Shown here: positions 17,980 through 28,733 of the stretch, piece after piece
Numbering within the stretch: position 1 is the stretch's first letter
Layout of the letters: each line of letters starts with the position of its first letter
Assembly (NCBI GenBank): GCA_025360285.1
Contig: JANYCM010000283.1
Span: forward strand, 1 to 38,920
DNA length: 38,920 nucleotides
Origin: Sphingomonadales bacterium
GTDB lineage: Bacteria; Pseudomonadota; Alphaproteobacteria; Sphingomonadales; Sphingomonadaceae
Direction of reading: 5' to 3'
Notes under the pieces: generated by a model
Databases searched by the model: none
What the model was told of the DNA's origin: nothing
Seen by the model: the letters and a program-made list of their open reading frames with translations, nothing else
Translations under genes and position numbers: made by a program

Positions 17980-19140
17980 GTGGACTTTGATATCATCCTT
18001 GCCGGCGGCGGCCTCGCCAATGGCCTTATTGCCTTGCGCCTGGCCCAGTTGCGCCCCGAGGTGCGGGTGGCGATCATCGAGGCCGGGCCGGTGCTGGGCG
18101 GCAACCACACCTGGTCGTCGTTCACCAATGATCTGACCGCCGCCCAGCGCGACTGGACGGCGCCGTTGTTCCAGTATCGCTGGGACGAATATGCGGTGCG
18201 GTTTCCGGCGCACAGCCGCACCCTGGCGGCGGGTTATGGCAGTTGCACGTCGGAATTGCTCGCGGCCGCTGTTACCGGGGCCTTGCCGCCGGGGCACATC
18301 CTTACCGGCATGCCGGTGGTGGCGCTGAGCCCGACAAGCGTGACCTTGGCCGACCAGCGCATGCTGACGGCGGCGGCGGTGATCGATGGCCGCGGCCAGG
18401 GGCCGACCAAGGCGCTCGACCTCAGGTGGCAGAAATTCCTGGGGCAGGAGATCGAACTGGCCGAGCCGCATGGGCTGACCGGCCCGGTGATCATGGACGC
18501 GACGGTGCCGCAGCGGGATGGCTATCGTTTTGTCTACACGCTGCCGTTCGGCCCGCGGCATGTGCTGATCGAGGATACCTATTACAGTGATGGCAGCGAC
18601 CTGTCGCCCGATCTGCTGCGCAGCCATCTCGCCGATTATGCCGTGTCGCAGGGCTGGACGATCACCAAGATCATCCGCGAGGAACATGGCATTCTGCCGC
18701 TCGGCATCGGCGGCAATATCCAGGCGTTCTGGGACGAGGGTGAGGCGGGTGTGCCGCGGGTGGGCCTGCGCGCCGGCATGTTCCACCCGGTGACGGGCTA
18801 TAGTTTCCCCGATGCGGTGGCGATCGCCGATCTCGTGGCCGGGTTGCCGGTGCTCGATGCCGCGACAATCTATCGCGCCGTCCGTGACCATAGTGTCAGT
18901 GCCTGGAAGGCGCGCGGCATGTACCGGCTGCTCAACCGCATGTTGTTTCTCGCCGCCTTGCCCGATGAGCGCTATCGTGTTCTGGAACGCTTCTATGAGC
19001 ATGACGAGGCGCTGGTCGGGCGCTTCTATGCCGCAAGGCCGGAATTGCGCGACTGGATGCAGATCTTGAGCGGCAAGCCACCGATCCCGGTGCTGCGCGC
19101 GATGACGACATTGTTGAAATATGAATTGGGCAGAGCGTGA
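17980..19140 (+). CDS. crtY: Lycopene beta-cyclase
   Basis: GTG start; [56 protein letters not shown]; followed by crtI and crtB. Confidence 0.92.
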   Translation: MDFDIILAGGGLANGLIALRLAQLRPEVRVAIIEAGPVLGGNHTWSSFTNDLTAAQRDWTAPLFQYRWDEYAVRFPAHSRTLAAGYGSCTSELLAAAVTGALPPGHILTGMPVVALSPTSVTLADQRMLTAAAVIDGRGQGPTKALDLRWQKFLGQEIELAEPHGLTGPVIMDATVPQRDGYRFVYTLPFGPRHVLIEDTYYSDGSDLSPDLLRSHLADYAVSQGWTITKIIREEHGILPLGIGGNIQAFWDEGEAGVPRVGLRAGMFHPVTGYSFPDAVAIADLVAGLPVLDAATIYRAVRDHSVSAWKARGMYRLLNRMLFLAALPDERYRVLERFYEHDEALVGRFYAARPELRDWMQILSGKPPIPVLRAMTTLLKYELGRA

Positions 19141-19208
19141 CGACGGCGGCCGATCCTGCGACACATTCGGCTTTGAAGTCCTCCGGCGAACCGCGTAACG
19201 GCGGCGTC

Positions 19209-20846
19209 ATGAAACAGCAGCGAAAAACCGCCATAGTGATTGGCGCCGGCATTGGTGGCATCGCCTGTGCCATGCGCTTGCAGAGCCTGGGCTTTGATAC
19301 CCGCATCGTCGAGGCGCTCGATTCCCCCGGTGGCCGGGCCTATGTCAGGCGGGCGGAAGGCTTCACCTTTGACATGGGGCCGACGGTGCTGACCGTGCCG
19401 CACCTGATCGAAGAGCTGTTTTCGCTGGAGCAGGACCAGGCGATGCTGGGCGAGCCGGATTTCCCGGCGCATGTGCTGGGCGACGACAAGCGGATCTTGT
19501 CCGGGATCAGTGGCGGGCCGAACACCAGCCGCTATGTGGAGATCATTCCGATCCTGCCGTTTTACCGCATCTATTTCGATGACGGGACGTTCTTTGATTA
19601 TGATGCCGATCCGGTGCGGGTGCGGGCGCAGATCGCCCGGTTGGCGCCCGAGGATTTGCAGGGCTATGAGGATTTTCACGAAGCGGCGCGGGCGATCTTC
19701 AACCGCGGCTTCCTCGAACTCGGCTACACCTATTTCGGCAATGTCGGCCAGATGCTGGGTGTGGTCCCCGACCTGTTGAAGCTGGGCGCGGTGCAGCCGC
19801 TGTTTTCGCTGATCAAGAAATATTTCAAATCGGACAAGATGCGGCAGGTGTTCAGCTTTGAACCCCTGCTGGTCGGCGGCAACCCGATGAAGGTGCCGGC
19901 GATCTATGCGATGATCCACTTTGTTGAAAAGACCTGGGGGATCCATTTCGCGCGCGGCGGTACCGGCGCCCTGGTGTCGGCGATGGTGCGCAAGCTGGAG
20001 GAAATGGGCGGGGTTCTGCAACTGAACGCCAAGGTCGCCTCGATCGATGTGGTCAAGCGCGGCGGCAAGCGCGTGGCGACGGGCGTGACGCTGACATCGG
20101 GCGAGGTGATTGCGGCGGACGTGGTGGTTTCCAACGCCGATTATGCCACGACCTATATGCGGCTGATCCACAAGGCACATCGCCGGATCAACCGCGATTT
20201 TGTGGTGAAATTCCGCAAGCAGTCGATGTCGCTGATGGTGATCTATTTCGGCTACAAGAAAGCCGAGGGCGACCCGGATTTGCAGCACCACAACATCATC
20301 CTGGGGCCGCGTTACGAGGAACTGCTGACCGATATTTTCGAGCGCAAGATATTGGGGCCGGACTTTTCGCAATATCTGCATATCCCGACGCTGACTGACC
20401 CCAGCCTGGCGCCGGAAGGCCATCATGCGGCCTACACGCTGATCCCGGTGCCCAACAACCAGAGCGACCTGGATTGGAGCAAGATCGGCGAAGGCTTCAA
20501 GGATGTCGTGCTGACCTTCCTGGAAGAGCGCGGCTATATCCCAAATCTGAAGGAACGGCTGGTTTATCAAAGCTTTGTGACGCCAGATTACTTCGAACAG
20601 ACGCTGGGTTCCTATCTTGGCAATGGTTTTGGGGTCGAGCCGGTGCTGACCCAGACGGCGTTTTTCCGGCCGCATAACCGCAGCGAGGACGTGTCGAACC
20701 TCTATCTGGTGGGCCAGAGCACCCAGCCCGGTGGCGGCACGCCATCGGTGATGATGTCGGCCAAGATGACCGTGCGCGAGATTGCCCGGGATTTCGGCAT
20801 CCCCGCTTCGGTGGTCAACGGCGTGCCGGGCCGGGCTGCCGCCTGA
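19209..20846 (+). CDS. crtI: Phytoene desaturase
   Basis: [40 protein letters not shown]-terminal [22 protein letters not shown]. The alternative GTG at 19137 overlaps the crtY stop. Confidence 0.95.
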   Translation: MKQQRKTAIVIGAGIGGIACAMRLQSLGFDTRIVEALDSPGGRAYVRRAEGFTFDMGPTVLTVPHLIEELFSLEQDQAMLGEPDFPAHVLGDDKRILSGISGGPNTSRYVEIIPILPFYRIYFDDGTFFDYDADPVRVRAQIARLAPEDLQGYEDFHEAARAIFNRGFLELGYTYFGNVGQMLGVVPDLLKLGAVQPLFSLIKKYFKSDKMRQVFSFEPLLVGGNPMKVPAIYAMIHFVEKTWGIHFARGGTGALVSAMVRKLEEMGGVLQLNAKVASIDVVKRGGKRVATGVTLTSGEVIAADVVVSNADYATTYMRLIHKAHRRINRDFVVKFRKQSMSLMVIYFGYKKAEGDPDLQHHNIILGPRYEELLTDIFERKILGPDFSQYLHIPTLTDPSLAPEGHHAAYTLIPVPNNQSDLDWSKIGEGFKDVVLTFLEERGYIPNLKERLVYQSFVTPDYFEQTLGSYLGNGFGVEPVLTQTAFFRPHNRSEDVSNLYLVGQSTQPGGGTPSVMMSAKMTVREIARDFGIPASVVNGVPGRAAA

Positions 20847-20924
20847 CGTTCACGCCGGCCCCCGGGATTTCGCCGGCGGCAGCTTGCGCTTGACCCCTTG
20901 GTTGCCGCGGTGGAGAGGGGTGGC

Positions 20925-21860
20925 ATGACCGACGTCCTCCGCCATGCCCAGGCCGCCATCGCCCGCGGTTCCAAAAGCTTTGCGATGGCGTCGCAATTGT
21001 TCGATCCCGTCACCCGTGACCGCGCGATGCTGCTTTATGCCTGGTGCCGGCATACTGATGATGTGATCGATGGCCAGATATTGGGGCAGGGCCGTAATGA
21101 CGACAGGCGCCCGCCCGCCGAGCGCCTCGCCGAGGTTGAGCGCCTGACCGAGAGGGCGCTGGCCGCGCAGCCGACGGGGGACCCGGCCTATGAAGCGCTG
21201 GCGCAGGTGGTGCGCGAAACCGGCATGCCGGCGCGGTATCCGCGTGATCTGGTGCATGGTTTCCGTATCGACATGGAGGAACGGGCGTTCCTGACCTTCG
21301 ATGATACTTTGGCCTATTGCTATCATGTCGCCGGCTGTGTCGGCGTGATGATGGCCATCGTCATGGGGGTGGCGCCCGATGACCGCGCCACGCTCGATCG
21401 TGCCTGCGATCTCGGCATGGCGTTTCAGCTCAACAATATTGCTCGCGACGTGATGGAGGATGCCGCCAATGGCCGGCGCTATATTCCCGATGACTGGCTG
21501 GCCAGCGTCAATCTGGAGCCGCGCAGCTTCGCCTTTCCGCCCAATCGCCGGCAATTGTCACGGCTGGTGACGCGGTTGGTCAATGCCGCCGAGGAATATG
21601 AAGCATCGGCGCGTTTCGGCACCCCGGCGCTGTCGTGGCGGGCGGCCTGGGCGGTGCTGGCGGCGGCACGCATCTATGGCGGCATCGGCCGCAAGGTGCG
21701 CGATGCCGGGCCAGAGGGGCTCGATACCCGGATGAGCACGACCAAGCCGCAGAAATTGCAGGCGGTGGCGGCGGCGCTGGGGGAAACGCTGCTGCGCCGG
21801 CAACGCTGGCCGGCGCCGGGGCCAGCGCGGGTTGGCCTGTGGACCATGCCGCCCGGCTGA
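20925..21860 (+). CDS. crtB: Phytoene synthase
   Basis: ARGSKSFAMASQLF, YAWCRHTDDVIDGQ, LAYCYHVAGCVGVMMAIVMG, LGMAFQLNNIARDVMEDAANGRRYIP. Confidence 0.95.
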   Translation: MTDVLRHAQAAIARGSKSFAMASQLFDPVTRDRAMLLYAWCRHTDDVIDGQILGQGRNDDRRPPAERLAEVERLTERALAAQPTGDPAYEALAQVVRETGMPARYPRDLVHGFRIDMEERAFLTFDDTLAYCYHVAGCVGVMMAIVMGVAPDDRATLDRACDLGMAFQLNNIARDVMEDAANGRRYIPDDWLASVNLEPRSFAFPPNRRQLSRLVTRLVNAAEEYEASARFGTPALSWRAAWAVLAAARIYGGIGRKVRDAGPEGLDTRMSTTKPQKLQAVAAALGETLLRRQRWPAPGPARVGLWTMPPG

Positions 21861-21947
21861 TCATCGTCATGTCGCCGCCGTATGATAGTCATGCGCCGAT
21901 TGGTGATGATTGTGCCCCCGGAACGGCGTATTTTGAGCCTGGGCAAA

Positions 21948-22178
21948 ATGCATACCGATGACCATCGCTTCGTCGCTGTCGTTATCGCCATTGTGGCGGT
22001 GACAGGCGCAGCGTGGCTGCTGCTGTTTGTCGGCCCGCATTTGCTTAACGCCCATCGCGACGATGCCGCCATGCTCGCGCTGTTGCTTTATCTGGGCGTT
22101 CCCTCGGGCCTGGCCTGGGGCGGTATCAGGCTGGGCCGGCTGTTCGATCCAAAGGATCACGACAATGAGTTATACTGA
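21948..22178 (+). CDS. Small two-TM membrane protein, function unknown
   Basis: MHTDDHRFVAVVIAIVAVTGAAWLLLFVGPHLL...AMLALLLYLGVPSGLAWGGIRLGRLFD; 14-nt overlap with the next CDS. Confidence 0.55.
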   Translation: MHTDDHRFVAVVIAIVAVTGAAWLLLFVGPHLLNAHRDDAAMLALLLYLGVPSGLAWGGIRLGRLFDPKDHDNELY

Positions 22179-23052
22179 TGGCGATACCCTTGACCGGTAT
22201 CGCCCCCGCCGCACCCGGATCGTCTGGGCAATCGGCGCTGTTCTGCTGCTGGCGCTGTCCGCCGCCTTTCTGCAACAGGCGTTCTTCCGCGTCCTGCCCG
22301 GCTATGTCGGTATCCGCGTCAACAATATCGGTTCCGATGCCGGTGTCGTCTCGCGCGCTTTGCCGGTGGGCTGGTATTTCGCGCCTCCCGGCGTGAATAT
22401 CTACGAATATCCGGTGTTTACCCGCACCTATACGTGGACGTCATCGATCCACGAACAGAATGATATCGACGAAAGCTTCAACTTTCAGGACAAGAATGGC
22501 CTGGGGCTGCACGCCGATATCGCCGTTGCCTATCATGTCGATCCGCTGCGCGCGCCCATCCTGTTCCAGCGGTATCGTGCCGATATGGACGCCATCATCG
22601 CCGGCCCGCTGCGCAATGCCATCCGCAACGCCATCGTCGAGCGCGCCTCGCGATTGGGGGTTGAGGAAATCTATGGCCCGCAAAAGGCAGCGCTGGTCAA
22701 TGCGGCGCTGGCCGATGTGCAGCGCTATTTCACCCCCGTCGGCCTGCAGGTCGAACAGCTCTACTGGGCCGGCAATATCATCGTTCCCGATGCCGTGCTG
22801 GCGCAGATCAACGCCAAAATCGCCAATGAACAGGCGGCGCTGGCGGCGGCAGCGAATGTCGCCACGGCTCGCGCCAATGCCGAAGCGCGGGTGGCGCGCG
22901 CCGAAGGCGATGCGAGAGCAATGACGGTGGAGGCACAGGCGATCCGCACCAACCCTGAAATCGTCACGCTGCGCGCCGTTGAAAAGTGGAACGGCCAGTT
23001 GCCGACATATACAGGCGGCAATGCGCCGCTGCCGTTCATCGGCGTCAAATAG
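22165..23052 (+). CDS. SPFH/band-7 domain membrane protein
   Basis: N-terminal TM; prohibitin-like [29 protein letters not shown]..., [20 protein letters not shown], Ala/Glu-rich C-terminal helix. Confidence 0.82.
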   Translation: MSYTDGDTLDRYRPRRTRIVWAIGAVLLLALSAAFLQQAFFRVLPGYVGIRVNNIGSDAGVVSRALPVGWYFAPPGVNIYEYPVFTRTYTWTSSIHEQNDIDESFNFQDKNGLGLHADIAVAYHVDPLRAPILFQRYRADMDAIIAGPLRNAIRNAIVERASRLGVEEIYGPQKAALVNAALADVQRYFTPVGLQVEQLYWAGNIIVPDAVLAQINAKIANEQAALAAAANVATARANAEARVARAEGDARAMTVEAQAIRTNPEIVTLRAVEKWNGQLPTYTGGNAPLPFIGVK

Positions 23053-23122
23053 GTTTATCCACACAAAGATGATGCGCGCCCTCTGGCGCAATCCAACTGA
23101 ACCGGGCTATGGCTTTTCTCCC

Positions 23123-24751
23123 ATGACCCGGTTCATTTTCATCACCGGCGGCGTGGTCTCTTCGCTTGGCAAGGGCCTGATGGCCGCCGCGCTCGCCGCT
23201 CTCCTTCAGGCGCGTGGCTACAAGGTCCGCATCCGCAAATTCGATCCCTATCTCAACGTCGATCCGGGCACGATGTCGCCCTATCAGCACGGCGAGGTCT
23301 ATGTGACCGATGACGGGGCGGAGACCGATCTCGATCTTGGCCATTATGAACGTTTCACCGGCGTTGCCTCGCGGCAATCGGACAATATCACCTCGGGCCG
23401 GGTCTATCAGGACATCATCACCAAGGAACGCCGCGGCGATTTCCTGGGCGCCACCGTCCAGGTCATCCCGCATGTCACCGATGCCATCAAGCATTTCGCC
23501 CGCGCCGAAACCGAAGGGCTGGATTTCGTGCTGTGCGAAATCGGCGGCACCGTCGGCGATATCGAATCGCTGCCGTTCCTCGAGGCGATCCGGCAATTGA
23601 GCGCCGATGTCGGCCGCGCCAATGCCGTCTATATCCATTGCACCTTGGTGCCCTATCTGGCGGCGGCGGGCGAATTGAAGACCAAGCCGACCCAGCACAG
23701 CGTTGCCGAACTGCGCGGCATCGGCATCCAGCCGCATGTTCTGGTCTGCCGGTCCGAACATCCGCTGCCCGATAGTGACCGCGCCAAGATCGCGCTGTTC
23801 TGCAATGTCGCCAAGGAAGCCGTCATCGCCGCACTCGATGCACCGAGCATCTATGACGTGCCGCTGCAATATCATGCCGAGGGGCTGGACGATCAGGTGC
23901 TCGCGGCGTTCGGCATCCATGATGCGCCGGCGCCGAACCTGGCGCGCTGGACGGGGATTTCGGCTGCGCTGCACAACCCCGAAGGCGAAGTCACCATCGG
24001 CGTTGTCGGCAAATATACCGGCATGAAGGACGCCTATAAGTCATTGACCGAAGCGCTGGTGCATGGCGGCATCGCCAACCGCGTCAAGGTCAACATCCGC
24101 TGGCTTGATGCCGAGGAATTTGAAAACGACGATATCGCGGCGCGGCTGGAACCGATGCACGGCATATTGGTCCCGGGTGGTTTTGGCGAGCGCGGGTCGG
24201 AAGGCAAGATCGCCAGCGTGCGCTTTGCCCGCGAACGCGACGTGCCGTTCTTCGGCATCTGTCTTGGCATGCAGATGGCCTGCATCGAGGCGGCGCGCAA
24301 CCAGGCCGGGGTCGCCGCGGCCGGCACCACCGAATTCGGGCCGACCGCCGAGCCGGTTGTCGGCATGATCACCGAATGGATGAGCGCCGCCGGGTTGCAG
24401 ACGCGGTCCGAGGGCGGCGATCTGGGCGGCACCATGCGGCTGGGCGCCTATGAAGCGCGGCTGGCCGGCAACAGCGTCGCCGCCGCCCATTATGGCGCCA
24501 GCACGATCAGCGAGCGGCACCGTCACCGCTATGAAGTCAATGTCCATTACCGCGACCGCCTGGAAGCATCCGGGCTGTTGTTCACCGGCATGTCGCCCGA
24601 CGGCCTGCTGCCCGAGATTGTCGAACGACCGGATCATTCCTGGTTCGTCGGCGTGCAGTTCCACCCCGAATTGAAAAGCAAGCCGTTCGATCCGCACCCT
24701 TTGTTCAAGGGTTTCATTGCGGCGGCGATGCGGCAGAGCCGGCTGGTTTAG
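23123..24751 (+). CDS. pyrG: CTP synthase
   Basis: [78 protein letters not shown]; glutaminase [12 protein letters not shown]. Confidence 0.98.
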   Translation: MTRFIFITGGVVSSLGKGLMAAALAALLQARGYKVRIRKFDPYLNVDPGTMSPYQHGEVYVTDDGAETDLDLGHYERFTGVASRQSDNITSGRVYQDIITKERRGDFLGATVQVIPHVTDAIKHFARAETEGLDFVLCEIGGTVGDIESLPFLEAIRQLSADVGRANAVYIHCTLVPYLAAAGELKTKPTQHSVAELRGIGIQPHVLVCRSEHPLPDSDRAKIALFCNVAKEAVIAALDAPSIYDVPLQYHAEGLDDQVLAAFGIHDAPAPNLARWTGISAALHNPEGEVTIGVVGKYTGMKDAYKSLTEALVHGGIANRVKVNIRWLDAEEFENDDIAARLEPMHGILVPGGFGERGSEGKIASVRFARERDVPFFGICLGMQMACIEAARNQAGVAAAGTTEFGPTAEPVVGMITEWMSAAGLQTRSEGGDLGGTMRLGAYEARLAGNSVAAAHYGASTISERHRHRYEVNVHYRDRLEASGLLFTGMSPDGLLPEIVERPDHSWFVGVQFHPELKSKPFDPHPLFKGFIAAAMRQSRLV

Positions 24752-24773
24752 CGGGGCTCATTTTGATTGAACC

Positions 24774-24800
24774 GTCATTCCGGGCTTGACCCGGGATGAC
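24774..24800. repeat. REP-like hairpin between convergent pyrG and kdpE
   Basis: GTCATTCCGGG-CTTGA-CCCGGGATGAC. Confidence 0.7.
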
Positions 24801-24809
24801 AAGGCAGAT

Positions 24810-25481
24810 TCAATCCATCAACCGATAGCCAACCCCCGGCTCATTCCGGATCAGCGTCGGCGCCGCCGGATCGGTCTCCAGTTTGCGGCGCAGGCTGCGC
24901 ACTGTGACGCGCAGATATTCGACATCTTCGGCATGGGCGTCGCCCCAGACGGCGCGCAGCAGTTGCGCATGGGTGATGACACGGCCGGGATGGCGGGCGA
25001 GTTCGGCGAGCAGCGCGAATTCCTTGCGGGTGAGCGCCACCACCACGCCGTCGCGGCGGACTTCGTGGCGCAGGCTGTCGATGCTGATTCCGCCGGTGTT
25101 GACGATGCTGCCGGCGCTGGTGCCGCGGCGGCGCAGCGCGGCGCGGACGCGGGCGAGCAGTTCCTCGCTGTCAAAGGGCTTGACCACATAATCATCGGCG
25201 CCGAGATCCAGCGCCGCAACCTTTTCGGCGGTGACGTCACGGGCGGTCAGCACGATGACGCCGCGATCGAGCTGCTTCAGCAGCGGTATCAGCTCCAGCC
25301 CGTCGCGGTCGGGCAGCCCGAGATCGAGCAGCACCAGCTCGCACCCTGTGCGCCGCGCCAGCGCCAGGCCATCGGCGGCGGTGCCGGCATCGGCGACCTT
25401 GTGCCCGGCGCGTTCCAGCGCGGCGCGCACCAGCCGGCGGATGGCGGGTTCATCATCGATGATCAGCACCGGCTCGGTCAT
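24810..25481 (-). CDS. kdpE: Response regulator KdpE
   Basis: VLIIDDEPAIRRLVRAAL; LVLLDLGLPDRDGLELI; winged helix LRAVWGDAHAEDVEYLRVTVRSLRRKLE. Confidence 0.92.
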   Translation of the reverse strand: MTEPVLIIDDEPAIRRLVRAALERAGHKVADAGTAADGLALARRTGCELVLLDLGLPDRDGLELIPLLKQLDRGVIVLTARDVTAEKVAALDLGADDYVVKPFDSEELLARVRAALRRRGTSAGSIVNTGGISIDSLRHEVRRDGVVVALTRKEFALLAELARHPGRVITHAQLLRAVWGDAHAEDVEYLRVTVRSLRRKLETDPAAPTLIRNEPGVGYRLMD

Positions 25482-28123
25482 GCGCCGGCGCTGCTGCTGC
25501 GGCGGACCAGGGCTTCGGGCCAGGCCAGGCTGAACATGGCGCCGGGGCCATCGCTGCGGTTGGCGGCGGTGGCGGCCAACCCCATCGCCTGGGCAAAGCC
25601 TTTGACGATGGCGAGGCCCAGGCCGGTGCCGCCGCTGCGATCATCGCCTTCGACGCGGGCGAAACGATCGAACAGGGTCGCCTCGCGCCCCGGCGGCAGG
25701 CCGGGGCCATGATCCAGCACCGACAAGGTGACACCGGCGGCGGTGCGGCGCCCGGCGATGGTGATCGCGCTGGCTTCCGGCGCGAATTTGGCGGCATTGC
25801 CGATGAGGTTGATGAGGATGTGGTGGAGCAAGCGCGGATCGGCTTCGACCAGCGGCAGCGACGGCGGCACATCGAGTACAAGACGGTGGTGGAGGAGATC
25901 GATCTTCAGGTCATGCACCGCGCCGCCGATGGCATCAACCAGATCGGTGGCCTCGGTCTTCACCGGCACGGCGCCGCTGTCGAGCCTGGTCATTTCAACG
26001 AGATCATCGAACACGCGGCGCAGGCGGCGGGCTTCGGACTTCAGCGTCGCCGCATTGGCGCCGCCGCCTTCGGCCGCGAGCGCTTCGGCGGCAGCCACCA
26101 CCGAGGTCAGCGGTGTCTTGAGATCATGGCCGATCGAGGCAAGCAGGGTGACGCGCAGTTCGTCGCGTTGTTTCATGGCGCCGAGCTCGCGGGCATCGGC
26201 CTCCAGCCGGATGCGTTCATGCGCCAGCGCCGCCTGGCCGATCAGCGTGGTGAACAGCAGCCGCCGGTCACCGGGGATGGGGTCGCGGTGATCGGGCCGG
26301 GCGACGCCAAGGATAGCGAGCACGCCGAGCGCCGTCACCAAGGGCTGGAACTGCCACTCGCTCGCCGTCAGCGTCGCCGTGTCGGCACCGGCGGCTTCGC
26401 CGCGGTCCTGGGCCCATTCGGCCGCCGCAATGTCGATGGGGCTGAGCACCGGGCCGGCCGGGCTGGCGGCGACGATGCTCAGCCGGCCGTCGCGGCGGGC
26501 GAGCAATACTGTCTGCACCCCAAGCAGCCGCGCCACTTCATCGCAGACGGCGGTGGCGGTGCCGGTTTCATCAGCCATGGCGGCAAGGCGCTGGCCAAAG
26601 GCGGCGAGCGCGGCATTTTCATGCGCGGCGCGGGCGCCGACATTGGCCTCGCGCTTCAACCGGCCCGCCAGTTGCGAGGCGGTGGTGGCAACGCCCATCA
26701 GCACCAGCAGCGTCACCACATTCTGCGGATCGGCGATGGTGAAGGTGTAAAGCGGCGGCAGGAAGAAGAAATTATAGGCCAGCGCGGCGGCCAGGCTGGC
26801 GATCAGTGACGAGCGCAGGCCATAAAGCGTGGCGGCGGCGACGACGGGCACGAGATAGAGAAGATCGACGCTGTTGACGCCAACCAGCGGCAGCAGCAGC
26901 CGCGCCAGTAGGGTGGTGGCGGCAACCATGGCCAGCGCGATGCCAGTGGCGGCCCAGGGCCAGGGCGAAGGCGGGCCGCGCGGATCGGGTGCGGCGACGG
27001 CATGGGTGGGCACGACATGGACGGCGATATCGGCAAGATCGCGCACCAGCGTATCGACGACTGAGCGGTGGCGGACTTCGAACCACCAGGACCGCGTGGT
27101 CTTGCCGATCACCAGCGTTGTCGCCCTGGCTTCGCGCAGATAGCCGATCAGGCCCGAGATGACGCTGGCGGCGGGCACGACGGCGATGGTGCCGCCCAGC
27201 GTTCCCGCCAGCTTCAGCGCCGCCGCCACCCGGTCCCGCGCCGCCACCGACAGGCTGGCATCGCGCGGGGTTTCGACGACCAGCGCCGTCCAAGGCGCAT
27301 CGAGCGCGTCGGCGAGCCGCTTGGCAGTGCGCACCAGCGTGTCGGCGCCGGGCTGATCGCCGATGGCGACGACGATGCGGTCGCCGGCAGCCCATTGCCC
27401 GGCGGCGCCGATGCTGCGGACATGATCGAGCATCTGGCGATCGACCGTGGCGGCGGCACGGCGCAGCGCCATTTCGCGCAGTGCCGACAGGTTGGATTTG
27501 GAAAAGAAATGCCCCAGCGCCCGGCTGGCTTCATCGGGAATATAGATTTTGCCGGCTTTCAACCGCTCGATCAGTTCGTCGGGGGGCAGATCAACGAGTT
27601 CCAGCTCGGCATCATCGAGCACGGCATCGGGAACGGTTTCACGCACCCGCACCTGGGTGAAGCTGGCGACGATATCGTTGAGGCTTTCGACATGCTGGAC
27701 GTTGACGGTGGTCAGCACATCGATGCCGGCGTCGCGCAACTCCTCGATATCCTGCCAGCGCTTCGGGTGGCGGCTGCCCGGCGCATTGGAGTGCGCCAGT
27801 TCATCGACCAGGGCCACCTGCGGCTTGCGCGCCAGCAGCGCGTCAATATCGAGCTCGGTCAGCACATGCGGACCATGGCTGATCTGGCGGCGCGGCAGGA
27901 TTTCGAACGGCGCCACCAGCGCCTGGGTATCGGCGCGGCCATGGGTTTCGACGATGCCGATGACCACGTCGCGCCCGGCAGCCGCAAGTTCGGCACCTTC
28001 GCGCAGCATTTCGAAGGTCTTGCCGACGCCGGGGGCGGCGCCGAGCAGGATCTTCAACCGGCCGCGGCTTTCCCGCCGGGCGGCGCGCAGCAACAGTTCG
28101 GGCGAGGGGCGATCGTCGGTCAC
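25478..28123 (-). CDS. kdpD: Sensor histidine kinase KdpD
   Basis: GRLKILLGAAPGVGKTFEMLREG N-terminal domain; H-box SIGHDLKTPLTSVVAAAEAL; overlaps kdpE and kdpC by 4 nt. Confidence 0.95.
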   Translation of the reverse strand: MTDDRPSPELLLRAARRESRGRLKILLGAAPGVGKTFEMLREGAELAAAGRDVVIGIVETHGRADTQALVAPFEILPRRQISHGPHVLTELDIDALLARKPQVALVDELAHSNAPGSRHPKRWQDIEELRDAGIDVLTTVNVQHVESLNDIVASFTQVRVRETVPDAVLDDAELELVDLPPDELIERLKAGKIYIPDEASRALGHFFSKSNLSALREMALRRAAATVDRQMLDHVRSIGAAGQWAAGDRIVVAIGDQPGADTLVRTAKRLADALDAPWTALVVETPRDASLSVAARDRVAAALKLAGTLGGTIAVVPAASVISGLIGYLREARATTLVIGKTTRSWWFEVRHRSVVDTLVRDLADIAVHVVPTHAVAAPDPRGPPSPWPWAATGIALAMVAATTLLARLLLPLVGVNSVDLLYLVPVVAAATLYGLRSSLIASLAAALAYNFFFLPPLYTFTIADPQNVVTLLVLMGVATTASQLAGRLKREANVGARAAHENAALAAFGQRLAAMADETGTATAVCDEVARLLGVQTVLLARRDGRLSIVAASPAGPVLSPIDIAAAEWAQDRGEAAGADTATLTASEWQFQPLVTALGVLAILGVARPDHRDPIPGDRRLLFTTLIGQAALAHERIRLEADARELGAMKQRDELRVTLLASIGHDLKTPLTSVVAAAEALAAEGGGANAATLKSEARRLRRVFDDLVEMTRLDSGAVPVKTEATDLVDAIGGAVHDLKIDLLHHRLVLDVPPSLPLVEADPRLLHHILINLIGNAAKFAPEASAITIAGRRTAAGVTLSVLDHGPGLPPGREATLFDRFARVEGDDRSGGTGLGLAIVKGFAQAMGLAATAANRSDGPGAMFSLAWPEALVRRSSSAGA

Positions 28124-28722
28124 GCCGGCGGTTTAGCAGCTTTCGGCGCTGAAATCCTTGCCAGTTCGCGATTAATCGCCAGCACATTGACGCGGGGTTC
28201 CCCCAGCATGCCAAGCAGCGGCGGCTGCACCTGCGCTTCGACGAGCGCGGCGGCTTCTGCGGGGTCAAGCCCGCGTGCCTTGGCGACGCGCGGCACCTGC
28301 AACCGGGCGGCTTCGGGGCTGATATCGGGATCGAGGCCGGAGCCCGAGGTGGTCACCAGGTCAACGGGGATTTCGCCCTTGACGCCGTCCTTGCGCAAAT
28401 CGGCAACCGACTTGGCGATGCGGTCGGCCAGGTCCTTCGACCCCGGCCCCAGATTTGAGCCTGATGACGAGGTGCCGTCATAGCCCTTGCCGGCGGCGGA
28501 CGGGCGCGGGTGGAAATAGCCCGCCGCGCTGAAGTCCTGGCCGATCAGCGCGGAGCCGATGATCGTGCCGTTTTCGGTGATCAGGCTGCCATTGGCCTTG
28601 GCCGGCAGCAGGCCTTGCGCGATGCCGGTCATCGCCAGAGGATAGGCCAGGCCAAGCAACAGGGTGAAAGCGGCCAGCAGGGCGAGGGAGGGCCGCAGGG
28701 CGGAACGCAGGTCAGTGAGCAT
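28120..28722 (-). CDS. kdpC: K+-transporting ATPase subunit C
   Basis: LGLAYPLAMTGIAQGLLPAKANGSLI; IGQDFSAAGYFHPRPSAAGKGYDGTSSSGSNLGP. Confidence 0.95.
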   Translation of the reverse strand: MLTDLRSALRPSLALLAAFTLLLGLAYPLAMTGIAQGLLPAKANGSLITENGTIIGSALIGQDFSAAGYFHPRPSAAGKGYDGTSSSGSNLGPGSKDLADRIAKSVADLRKDGVKGEIPVDLVTTSGSGLDPDISPEAARLQVPRVAKARGLDPAEAAALVEAQVQPPLLGMLGEPRVNVLAINRELARISAPKAAKPPA

Positions 28723-28733
28723 GGGTGCAATCC

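Noticed and set aside
19026-20675. 549-aa minus-strand ORF opposite crtI
   Set aside because: Antisense shadow of a strongly supported gene in high-GC DNA; Arg/His/Gln-rich low-complexity translation with no motif.
27068-28483. 471-aa plus-strand ORF opposite kdpD/kdpC
   Set aside because: Shadow ORF of conserved genes.
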